The position numbers and the translations under genes are program-made. Shown in pieces: positions 1 through 6,453 of a DNA stretch of 31,497 bases. This DNA comes from Akkermansiaceae bacterium UBA5020 (GTDB taxonomy: Bacteria > Verrucomicrobiota > Verrucomicrobiia > Verrucomicrobiales > DEV007), in the NCBI GenBank assembly GCA_002396885.1, contig DGXY01000080.1, positions 1 to 31,497 of the forward strand, in the 5' to 3' direction. Position 1 is the first letter of the stretch; every line of letters starts with the position of its first letter. The notes under the pieces were generated by a model. That model did not search any database. It had not been told where the DNA came from and was given only the letters and a program-made list of their open reading frames with translations.

Positions 1-2
1 AG

Positions 3-137
3 CAAATCGGTCGGCGAGTCTGGAAAGGTCATGAGATTCAGAGCATTCTGGCACTCAAAAACAAAAACGCGAAAAAGCTGGATTCGCATCCCGGATTTGA
101 TTATGCGTTTGACATCAAGTGTGTTCCGAGTCCTTAA
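3..137 (+). CDS. C-terminal end of an unidentified protein (5' end outside window)
   Basis: An open frame enters from the left edge and runs 44 codons to TAA at 135-137, ending ...YAFDIKCVPSP. The translation is basic in the middle (KNKNAKKLD). The frame is supported by the strong terminator hairpin that starts just before the stop codon and contains it in its loop. No family could be recognised from this short tail. It has no visible membrane segment. The gene is co-directional with the next one but separated from it by the terminator, so they are probably separate transcription units. Confidence 0.6.
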   Translation, partial: QIGRRVWKGHEIQSILALKNKNAKKLDSHPGFDYAFDIKCVPSP

Positions 138-155
138 TCAAGCTCGGAACTTTTT
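123..155 (+). terminator. Rho-independent terminator overlapping a stop codon
   Basis: An 8-bp perfect stem, GTTCCGAG (123-130) with CTCGGAAC (143-150), encloses a 12-nt loop and is followed directly by TTTTT (151-155). The TAA stop of the upstream gene (135-137) lies inside the loop, so the last coding codons form part of the terminator. Confidence 0.75.
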
Positions 156-175
156 AAAAGTTATTCTTTTGTTGT

Positions 176-1030
176 ATGAGTGATCAAGATCCGCCAAAGC
201 CGTCTGTCAGCACCTCCACGGTGCCCCTGAAGAAGGAGACGGTCCGTATCAGTCTGCGGGCACAGACAGAAGACTCTGGTCCGGTGGCTCCGAAAGGTTC
301 CACTGCCCCCGTTGTAGGCATCGCGGCGGCCAGTCCGGTCGTTGTTACCGCTCCTATTCCGGTCGGTGGACCGACGACGGCGCCCGTTGGTATTGCTTCG
401 GCTGCGATCTCTCCGAATGCCCCTGCCCCTCCTCGGCCTCCCTCCGCCCCTTCCATTCCGGCTCCGGCCGGTGTGGCGGCCCCACCCTCGGCTCCAAGGC
501 CGATGGCTCCGACGGCTCCCGGGATTCCCGTTCCTCCCTCTGCGCCGAGCGGACCTCCTCTCGCTCCTCCCGGTGCCAAAACCATTCCTCTCTCCAAGGC
601 ACCCGATCCGCTTGGTCCCACTCGTCCCGTCCCGACCGCTCCCGCCGCAATTCTCGCAGCGCCCGTGGCGGCAGTTCCGGCGGCCGCTTCGCCGATCGGA
701 GCCAAGACGATCCCTTTGGCCAAGGCCCCCGGCAGCGCCGGCCCTGGCGCGATCGGTAAAGTCACCACCCCGCTGCAGCCCGGTGACGCCAAACCTCTTC
801 CCCAAGCCACCGTCAAGATGGGACAAACCCAGCCCATGGGTATCCCCGGCGCACCGACGAAAACCATCCCCAAGTCTCCCAATATCCAGTCCACCGCCGA
901 GGAGGTCGAGGAAGATTGGGAGGAAGAATACGAAGAATCCGGACTCATGCCCTTCGCCATCATCGTTCTTATCCTTGCCCTTGCCGTGCTGGCCATCGAG
1001 CTCGTCACGAAAATGGGTGCCGGGAGCTGA
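176..1030 (+). CDS. Pro/Ala-rich tail-anchored membrane protein
   Basis: A 284-residue protein. The N-terminus (about 1-35) is a short conserved-looking segment containing TVPLKKETVRISLRA. A long low-complexity Pro/Ala/Ser/Val region (about 40-225) follows and carries a degenerate repeat: GAKTIPLSKAP, GAKTIPLAKAP, TKTIPKSP. Next come an acidic stretch (EEVEEDWEEEYEES, about 240-255) and one C-terminal hydrophobic helix (MPFAIIVLILALAVLAIEL), ending KMGAGS. This is the layout of a tail-anchored protein with a long disordered cytoplasmic arm. Function is unknown; I recall similar N-termini from Verrucomicrobia, but that is memory, not a search. The start is the only ATG before the conserved segment; no Shine-Dalgarno is visible. 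Terminators lie on both sides, so it is probably monocistronic. The long minus-strand frames over it are GC shadows. Confidence 0.85.
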   Translation: MSDQDPPKPSVSTSTVPLKKETVRISLRAQTEDSGPVAPKGSTAPVVGIAAASPVVVTAPIPVGGPTTAPVGIASAAISPNAPAPPRPPSAPSIPAPAGVAAPPSAPRPMAPTAPGIPVPPSAPSGPPLAPPGAKTIPLSKAPDPLGPTRPVPTAPAAILAAPVAAVPAAASPIGAKTIPLAKAPGSAGPGAIGKVTTPLQPGDAKPLPQATVKMGQTQPMGIPGAPTKTIPKSPNIQSTAEEVEEDWEEEYEESGLMPFAIIVLILALAVLAIELVTKMGAGS

Positions 1031-1064
1031 GACCCTTCCGGGCCTCACCTCGATTGCAAATCTT

Positions 1065-1089
1065 CCGGGGGCTCTCTCCGGTCGTTTTT
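1065..1089 (+). terminator. Probable terminator after the Pro/Ala-rich gene
   Basis: CCGGGG (1065-1070) pairs with CTCCGG (1076-1081) with one G-T wobble and a 5-nt loop, followed by TCG and TTTTT (1085-1089). It sits 35 nt after the stop of the upstream gene. The rest of the gap up to 1214 shows nothing clear. Confidence 0.5.
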
Positions 1090-1214
1090 GCTTGTCCGGA
1101 TATCTCCTTCACCTTGAATGTCATGGCGGTTAAGATACGTTTTCATCGTCCCAGCCCGGTCCGATAACCAGGCGACACCACCCATCCTCCGTTCAATTCC
1201 GTCTCGTTCCCATT

Positions 1215-1544
1215 ATGGCCCATCCTTCCATCGTCCATCTCACCGGTGAAAATTTCGCGAATGAAGCCGAGCAGTCGACCGTTCCGGTCGTGATCGACTT
1301 CTGGTCCGAGCATTGCGGCCCCTGCAAGATGCTCTCGCCCGTCCTCGACGAGGTCGCGGCGGAACTGGGGGATCAAGCCAAGGTGACCAAGGTCGATGTC
1401 ATGGCCAACCGCGACTTGGCGATGAAATTCGGGATCCGTGCTGTTCCGACCCTCATTTTCATGAAGGGTGGGGAGGTCAAGGAAACCAAGACCGGCATCA
1501 TGATGAAGGATGCGATCATCCAAAAGCTGACCTCGCTCGCGTGA
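1215..1544 (+). CDS. trxA: Thioredoxin
   Basis: A 109-residue single-domain thioredoxin, the usual length for the family. The active site is WSEHCGPCK, with the redox cysteines at C34 and C37 and the cis-proline at P78 (AVPT). It reduces disulfides in cytoplasmic proteins, being recycled by thioredoxin reductase. There is no signal peptide. The residues before the CGPC motif (SEH rather than the commoner AEW/APW) are slightly unusual but acceptable. The stop codon overlaps the probable GTG start of the next gene (GTGA at 1541-1544), so the two are likely translationally coupled. No Shine-Dalgarno is evident before the ATG. Confidence 0.95.
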   Translation: MAHPSIVHLTGENFANEAEQSTVPVVIDFWSEHCGPCKMLSPVLDEVAAELGDQAKVTKVDVMANRDLAMKFGIRAVPTLIFMKGGEVKETKTGIMMKDAIIQKLTSLA

Positions 1545-2167
1545 TCCGCGTTCACCCTCCCGATCCCGTGACTTCGCCCCGATCAGAGCAGAGCGGAACC
1601 CTCTCTTTCGCCTGGATTCTCGTCCTGCTTCTCCTCGGGGCCGGTTATCGTCTCGCCGTGCCCGTGTTCGACCTGCCGTGGAATTCGGCTCCGCTCATGG
1701 CCATGGCCTTCGGTGGATCGATGATGCTCGGAGTTCGTTTCTGGTGGCTGCCGGTGGCCGTTTTGCTTGTCGGCGACCTGCTCCTCGGATTGCGGAATCC
1801 GGCCGAGGGCGTCGCCGGATACACCCTCATGTCGGCCGTCGTTTACGGATTTGTCGCTTTCATCGGAGCCCGTGCGGCACGTTCGCTGAAAATCTGGCCG
1901 ATGATGTGGTGTGGCACGCTCCTTTGCAGTGTCCTCTTCTACGGAGTCGGGAACACCTACACTTGGCTGGCATGGCCTGGCTATGAGAAGACCCTCGCCG
2001 GCTGGTGGCAGAGCCAGACGACCGGTCTTCCCGAGTATGCGCCGCAGGCCTGGGTCTTTTTGAAGAACTCCCTCATCGCTGACACGATCTGGTGTGCCCT
2101 TGCCGGGATCGTTTATGCGGTCTCCCGTCGTCCCCTTGCCGTTCCCGCCGCGGAGCCGGCGCGCTGA
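1541..2167 (+). CDS. DUF6580-like integral membrane protein
   Basis: 208 residues if it starts at the GTG overlapping the trxA stop; a second in-frame GTG at 1568 would give 199. Several hydrophobic segments are visible (about residues 22-38, 48-65, 66-80, 90-110, 118-135 and near 180-195). The motif NSAPLMAMAFGGSMMLG followed by VAVLLVGDLLLG resembles DUF6580 membrane proteins (pattern NFxPxxAxALFxGA...DLxLG), seen in Verrucomicrobia and Bacteroidetes. Function is unknown; a transport-like role has been guessed for the family from fold only. The frame is open upstream into trxA, so the start is uncertain. Overlap with trxA suggests co-transcription. No clear terminator follows, only small hairpins at 2190-2227 before the next gene. 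Confidence 0.75.
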   Translation: MIRVHPPDPVTSPRSEQSGTLSFAWILVLLLLGAGYRLAVPVFDLPWNSAPLMAMAFGGSMMLGVRFWWLPVAVLLVGDLLLGLRNPAEGVAGYTLMSAVVYGFVAFIGARAARSLKIWPMMWCGTLLCSVLFYGVGNTYTWLAWPGYEKTLAGWWQSQTTGLPEYAPQAWVFLKNSLIADTIWCALAGIVYAVSRRPLAVPAAEPAR

Positions 2168-2230
2168 GGAAATTGCGCTCAAAACGTCGACGCGTCCTTT
2201 ACGCGGACCGTCCCCGATTTACAGTCGGGC

Positions 2231-4348
2231 ATGTCTGAATCGGCTCATCCCTTCCTCGAACACGATTTTCACCTGCGCTGGTCTCGCCTCGTTCCCGAGG
2301 CGATCGAGCCCGACATCCGCGAGGCGCTGGGCCGGGCGCAGAAGGCGATCGATGCTCTTTCGGGCGATTTTGATCCGTCGGCGCTGACCTTTGAAAACAC
2401 TCTCCTCGAACTTGAACGCGCCACCGAGGATCTTTCGATGGCCTGGGGCCGGGTCGGGCACCTTGACTCCGTGCGCAACAGCGAGGCCCTGCGCGCTGCC
2501 CACAATGCGGTGCTGCCCGAGGTGACCCAGTTCTACTCCCGCATCCCGCTGAACGATGGATTGTGGAAGCGGATCAAGGCCTACGCCGATTCGCAGGACG
2601 CGGCGACCCTGACAGGCGTCCAAAAACGTTTCCTCGAGGAGACGGTGCGCGACTTCATCAGCAGCGGAGCCGACTTGCCCGAGGCCGAGAAACAGCGTCT
2701 CGAAGAGGTGCAGTCCGAGCTTGCCCGCATCACCCAGAAATTCTCCGAGAACGTGCTCGACTCGACCAATGCCTGGGAGCTCGTCCTCGAAGACGACTCG
2801 CGCCTCGCCGGGCTCCCGGAGACGGCCCGGGGCGTGCTGCGCGCCGAGGCGGCGGCGAAAGGTCTCGGCACCGACGAGGCGCCCGTCTACCGGATCACCC
2901 TCAAGGCTCCCGTTTATTTCCCCGTGCTCGAATACGCCGACGATGCGAGTCTGCGCGAGGAAGTCTGGCGCGGCAGCATCACCGTGGGGCATTCGGGCGA
3001 ATACGACAACAGCAGCCTCATCTGGGAGATCCTCGCCCTTCGTCACGAGCGGGCCGAACTCCTCGGTCACGCCCATTTCGCCGACCAGGTTCTCGAGGAG
3101 CGCATGGCCGGCAGCGGGGAAGCCGCGCTGAAATTTGTGGAGGATCTCGCGACCCGCACCAAACCCTACTTCGCGCGTGACATCGATGAACTGACGAATT
3201 TCCGGCACCGTCACGAGCCCGCCTCGGGCGGCCTCTTCCAGCCCTGGGACGTGGCCTACTGGTCGGAGAAACTGCGCAAGGAAAACTACGATTTCGACGA
3301 GGAGGAAGTGCGCCCCTACTTCGCGATCGGTGAGGTCATCGAGGGCATGTTCCGCCTCACCGAACAGGTCTTCGGTTTCAAGATCACCGAGCGTCAGACC
3401 GCCTATGCCAAGCCCGGCGAGAAGCCGGAGGGCGACGGAGTCGAGGTCTGGCATCCCGAGGTGCGCTTCTACGACCTCCACGATGCCCGCTGCGGCGACT
3501 TGCTCGGCTCGTTCTACGCCGACTGGCATCCGCGCGAGGAGAAACGCGGCGGCGCCTGGATGAACTACCTGCGCACCGGACTTCCGCCCGTCGAGGAAAA
3601 GCCGCGCGAGCCGCACCTCGGCCTCATCTGTGGCAACCTCACGCCCTCATCGAAGGACAAACCGGCCCTCCTCACCCATCGCGAGGTCGAGACCGTCTTC
3701 CACGAGTTCGGGCATTTGCTCCACCACCTCCTCGGCGAGGTCGAGATCAAGTCGCTCAACGGCGTCAAGGTCGTGTGGGATTTCGTCGAGCTGCCTTCGC
3801 AGATCATGGAGAACTTCTGCTGGTCGCGCGTCAGCCTCGATTTCTTTGCGAAGCACTACGAGACCGGCGAGCCCATTCCCGAAAGCCTCTTTCAGAAAAT
3901 GCTCGGAGCGCGCAACTTCCAGTCGGCCATGGCCCAGATGCGGCAGCTCGCCTTCGGCAAGATGGATCTCGACCTGCACATCCAGCATTACCAAAAGCCC
4001 GACGACGGCGACCTCGACCGCATCGTCCGCGAGATCCTCGACGGATACCTCATGCCCCTCGCGATCCATCCCCCGACGATGGCGCGGCGTTTCACTCACC
4101 TCTTCGCCAGCGCGACGGGGTATGCGGCGGGCTACTACTCCTACAAGTGGGCCGAGGTCCTCGATGCCGACGCCTTCACCCGCTTTGCCGGAGCCGGGGT
4201 CATCAGCCACGAAGTCGGACGCGAATTCCGCGACAAGATCCTCAGCCGCGGCAACTCCGCCCAGGCCGCCGAACTCTTCCGCGACTTCATGGGCCGCGAT
4301 CCCGAGCTCAATGCCCTGCTCGAGCGGAATGGCATGGCGGTGGGGTGA
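2231..4348 (+). CDS. prlC: M3-family oligopeptidase (oligopeptidase A type)
   Basis: A 705-residue cytoplasmic zinc metallopeptidase, close to the usual 680-700 residues of oligopeptidase A. The zinc motif HEFGHLLHH gives H491, E492 (catalytic) and H495; the third ligand is E520 in VELPSQIMEN, exactly 25 residues after H495 as in thimet-type enzymes. The family C-terminus is present (YAAGYYSYKWAEVLDADAF). These enzymes degrade short peptides, including cleaved signal peptides. The start MSESAHPFLEHDFHLRW matches the typical N-terminus. There is no signal peptide and no Shine-Dalgarno. A small hairpin, CCCGA/TCGGG (about 2211-2227), lies right before the ATG. It is the only gene in its unit; the next gene is convergent. 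Confidence 0.95.
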   Translation: MSESAHPFLEHDFHLRWSRLVPEAIEPDIREALGRAQKAIDALSGDFDPSALTFENTLLELERATEDLSMAWGRVGHLDSVRNSEALRAAHNAVLPEVTQFYSRIPLNDGLWKRIKAYADSQDAATLTGVQKRFLEETVRDFISSGADLPEAEKQRLEEVQSELARITQKFSENVLDSTNAWELVLEDDSRLAGLPETARGVLRAEAAAKGLGTDEAPVYRITLKAPVYFPVLEYADDASLREEVWRGSITVGHSGEYDNSSLIWEILALRHERAELLGHAHFADQVLEERMAGSGEAALKFVEDLATRTKPYFARDIDELTNFRHRHEPASGGLFQPWDVAYWSEKLRKENYDFDEEEVRPYFAIGEVIEGMFRLTEQVFGFKITERQTAYAKPGEKPEGDGVEVWHPEVRFYDLHDARCGDLLGSFYADWHPREEKRGGAWMNYLRTGLPPVEEKPREPHLGLICGNLTPSSKDKPALLTHREVETVFHEFGHLLHHLLGEVEIKSLNGVKVVWDFVELPSQIMENFCWSRVSLDFFAKHYETGEPIPESLFQKMLGARNFQSAMAQMRQLAFGKMDLDLHIQHYQKPDDGDLDRIVREILDGYLMPLAIHPPTMARRFTHLFASATGYAAGYYSYKWAEVLDADAFTRFAGAGVISHEVGREFRDKILSRGNSAQAAELFRDFMGRDPELNALLERNGMAVG

Positions 4349-4408
4349 GCGGGTTGGGCCACAAGAGTTGAACCGCCTGAATCTCCGCGCCAAGTGCCGG
4401 AGTAGCGA

Positions 4409-5005
4409 TCACCCCTTCTCGCCGCGAATCGTGAGATTCCGGACTTCCACTACCTTGCCCGCAGCCAGCCAACTGCGTGCTTTCGCCGTGCCGAGAAACG
4501 GATGCTGCGCTTTCAGTTCGTGGCCATCCAGAGTGGCGGCCATTTCCTCGCCCTTCCATTCCACCCGCAGGTGATGCCATTCGCCTGGCTTTACCTGAAG
4601 CGGCAGCTTCGCGATCGTGTGCGACGGCTTCACGGAATCCTCCGCGATGCTCAAGCCGGCTGCATTCACGACGACGCGGCCGACATGTTTGTCCGAATCA
4701 CAACCGACGAGAAAGGACCCCGGTCCATCGAAACGGAATTCGACCTCGATCGTCGCGGACGCGAGCCCGACCTTGTGATGCAGGACCGGGATGTGTTTTT
4801 CCTCGGGCAGATCCAGCACCGTCAGGACACCGTTCTCCGGAGTCCACCGGCCCTTGGCAATGCTGAAGGAATCAGCGAGCGGTTTTATGAAGTCCGGTGA
4901 CGCGAGCAGGGGCAGCTCGTGATCGTGCAGCATTGGCCCGGCGTCGCGCGCGGAAGAAACGAACGCCAGGGCTGCAAAGGCCGAAAGGGAGATCCAGGGT
5001 TTCAT
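4409..5005 (-). CDS. Secreted concanavalin/LamG-like protein (DUF1080-like)
   Basis: 198 residues from ATG at 5005. A signal peptide is clear (MKPWISLSAFAALAFVSSARDAG) and GAAGG lies about 9 nt upstream, so this start is preferred over longer in-frame options. The mature part reads as a beta-sandwich: ATIEVEFRFDGPGSFLVGC, then KPGEWHHLRVEWKGEEMAATLDGHEL, then VEVRNLTIRG at the end. That pattern (mixed strands, 'W-H-x-L-R-V' and 'A-x-x-D-G') is typical of DUF1080 (3-keto-disaccharide hydrolase) and LamG-like sandwich proteins abundant in this phylum. No catalytic residues can be assigned, so it may be carbohydrate-binding only. It is convergent with the oligopeptidase gene and divergent from the DUF4870 gene. 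Confidence 0.85.
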   Translation of the reverse strand: MKPWISLSAFAALAFVSSARDAGPMLHDHELPLLASPDFIKPLADSFSIAKGRWTPENGVLTVLDLPEEKHIPVLHHKVGLASATIEVEFRFDGPGSFLVGCDSDKHVGRVVVNAAGLSIAEDSVKPSHTIAKLPLQVKPGEWHHLRVEWKGEEMAATLDGHELKAQHPFLGTAKARSWLAAGKVVEVRNLTIRGEKG

Positions 5006-5096
5006 GGGGTGAGCCTTCGCCAGAAACCCGGAAGCGCAACCCGCGCGACACCGGAACTCCCGACCCCGACCAAGGTCCCATGGCGGAATCGGATGA

Positions 5097-5103
5097 GGGG
5101 AGG
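5097..5103 (+). promoter_or_regulatory. Shine-Dalgarno deciding the DUF4870 start
   Basis: GGGGAGG at 5097-5103 is one of the few strong ribosome binding sites in the window. It is 1 nt from ATG 5105 and 4 nt from ATG 5108, favouring 5108; the internal ATG at 5159 has no such site. Confidence 0.55.
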
Positions 5104-5107
5104 CATG

Positions 5108-5557
5108 ATGACACACGCTTCCAAGAGCGAAACATCCACCTCAATCACCCACCTCATCATGAACGCCCTCGAACTCGATCCCTCCAACCGTCTCCCCATC
5201 CGCATCGAAGCCGCGTCGGCCTTCGGCCAGGGCTCCATGCCCGTCGATGCCGGGAAGACTTTCGTCCTCCTCGCCCATCTCTTCCCAATCATCGTGTGGC
5301 CCCTGAAGAAGAACAGCAGCCCCGCCGTCGACGCCCACGGCAAGGAAGCGCTCAACATGGTCATCACTTTCTTCCTCGTGATGTTCCCCCTCGGGCTCAT
5401 CAGCGGTCTCCTCGGCTCGGCATTGATCGCCACCGTCATCAGCATCCTCACCTCGCTGATGAGTTTCGCGATGCTGATGCTCGTTGTCATCGGAGCGATC
5501 AAGGCGCAGCAGGGCTGGCTCCTGCGTTATCCCGGGAACCTGCGTTTGATCAAGTGA
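5108..5557 (+). CDS. DUF4870 family small membrane protein
   Basis: 149 residues from ATG 5108. A polar N-terminal 45 residues is followed by the DUF4870/Tic20-like core: FVLLAHLFPIIVWPLKKN, then SPAVDAHGKEALNMVITF, then two long hydrophobic helices (about 88-112 and 113-132) and a short basic tail (RYPGNLRLIK). The 'HGKEALN' motif between the first and second membrane segments is the family signature. Function is not established for the family. If translation started at ATG 5159, the protein would still keep the whole core. The gene stands alone; the 61-nt gap to the next gene shows no terminator. Confidence 0.85.
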   Translation: MTHASKSETSTSITHLIMNALELDPSNRLPIRIEAASAFGQGSMPVDAGKTFVLLAHLFPIIVWPLKKNSSPAVDAHGKEALNMVITFFLVMFPLGLISGLLGSALIATVISILTSLMSFAMLMLVVIGAIKAQQGWLLRYPGNLRLIK

Positions 5558-5618
5558 GGCTTTGGTCTCTTCCACTTGCCACACGCCTTGGTCTCCCGGA
5601 TACTGGTAGCGGTCTCCC

Positions 5619-5816
5619 ATGAACGAACCGCTCACGCCGGAATACATCGAAACGCTCCGCCGGATGAGCGGTGAGCAAAAGCTGAAGACGGCGTTCCAGC
5701 TTTACTGGGGAGCCCGCAGGCTCAAGGCCGCCCGGCTCCGGCAGGAACATCCCGACTGGAGCGAGGAACAGGTGCAGGCGCGGGTGCGGGAGATTTTCAT
5801 GTATGCACGAAGCTGA
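5619..5816 (+). CDS. Small helical protein paired with a nucleotidyltransferase
   Basis: 65 residues, charged and predicted helical: EYIETLRRMSGEQKLKTAF, then LYWGARRLKAARLRQEHPDW, then SEEQVQARVREIFMYARS. The stop lies 14 nt inside the following nucleotidyltransferase gene, in another frame, so the two are very likely translationally coupled. The 'RxxHPDWSEEQVxxxVREIF' ending resembles small proteins I have seen encoded next to nucleotidyltransferases in Verrucomicrobia and Planctomycetes (recall, not searched). By position and size it could be the antitoxin or regulator half of a two-gene module. No DNA-binding motif is certain. Confidence 0.75.
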   Translation: MNEPLTPEYIETLRRMSGEQKLKTAFQLYWGARRLKAARLRQEHPDWSEEQVQARVREIFMYARS

Positions 5817-6369
5817 TCCATATCTGCACTTCACCCGTCCCCTGGAGCAGCTCGGGCTTCGCTACATGATCAGCGGCAGTGTGGCGGCGATCTATTACGG
5901 CGAGCCGCGGATGACGAACGACGTGGACCTCATCCTCTTTCTGCGCGGTCAGGACGTCGATTCATTGGTCGCGGCATTTCCGGCGTCAGAATTCTACTGT
6001 CCTCCTTCAGAAGTGATTGAGTACGAGCGGATCCGCGAGTCGCGCGGCCATTTCAATCTGATCCACCTCGAATCCGGATTCCGGGCAGATGTGTATCTCT
6101 CCGGCCGGGACGAGCTCCACGCTTGGGGAATCCGGAATCTCGTCAGGGCGTCAATCGGCGACGAATCGGTCTCTTTCGCGCCGCCGGAATACGTCATCAT
6201 CCGCAAGCTGCAATTCTTTCGCGAAGGCGGTTCCGGAAAGCATCTTCGCGACATCCATCGGATGCTGGTCGGCCTGGGAAGCGATTGGGATCGAACGACT
6301 CTGACCACGATGATCCGTGATCTCCAACTGGAATCCGAGTGGGCCCGGGCGTCGGAGCTCGCAGAGTGA
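5803..6369 (+). CDS. Nucleotidyltransferase-fold protein (AbiEii/DUF6036-like)
   Basis: 188 residues. The nucleotidyltransferase core is visible: YMISGSVAAIYYGEPRMTNDVDLILF gives the GS motif (G25-S26) and the metal-binding acids D40 and D42; a third acid is likely D96 in FRADVYL. The later segment PPEYVIIRKLQFFREGGSGKHLRDIHRML matches the 'xxxI.KL...R...KD..DI..L' tail of AbiEii and DUF6036 proteins. Relatives act as toxins in type IV toxin-antitoxin or phage-defence modules, or have unknown roles. The gene overlaps its small upstream partner by 14 nt. Downstream is a pair of perfect hairpins. It could also be a house-kept nucleotidyltransferase; the toxin role is inference from family and layout. 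Confidence 0.85.
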   Translation: MHEADPYLHFTRPLEQLGLRYMISGSVAAIYYGEPRMTNDVDLILFLRGQDVDSLVAAFPASEFYCPPSEVIEYERIRESRGHFNLIHLESGFRADVYLSGRDELHAWGIRNLVRASIGDESVSFAPPEYVIIRKLQFFREGGSGKHLRDIHRMLVGLGSDWDRTTLTTMIRDLQLESEWARASELAE

Positions 6370-6373
6370 TCGG

Positions 6374-6429
6374 AGAAAGTCTCACGACTTTCTTTACCTG
6401 TGGCACAGCGCGGGACAGGAATGTCCCGC
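6374..6429. repeat. Twin-hairpin palindromic element in a convergent gap
   Basis: Two perfect 8-bp hairpins lie in tandem. AGAAAGTC (6374-6381) pairs with GACTTTCT (6386-6393) around a TCAC loop. GCGGGACA (6410-6417) pairs with TGTCCCGC (6422-6429) around a GGAA loop. They fill the gap between the nucleotidyltransferase and DUF1501 stop codons. They could terminate both transcripts, but two unrelated perfect stems in one short block look more like a REP-type dispersed element. Confidence 0.6.
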
Positions 6430-6453
6430 CTCCTTGCTCACAAGCGCCCCCCC

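Noticed and set aside
161..1048. Two long minus-strand frames opposite the Pro/Ala-rich gene
   Set aside because: Translations are Gly/Arg- or Gly/Ala-rich mirrors of the low-complexity region; the plus frame has a conserved-looking start and a clean membrane anchor.
1114..1141. Possible sigma-70 promoter TTGAAT-N16-TACGTT before trxA
   Set aside because: Only 4/6 and 3/6 matches; such boxes arise often by chance.
2190..2227. Small hairpins GCGT/ACGC and CCCGA/TCGGG before the oligopeptidase
   Set aside because: Stems of 4-5 bp without a T-run; neither a terminator nor a riboswitch can be supported.
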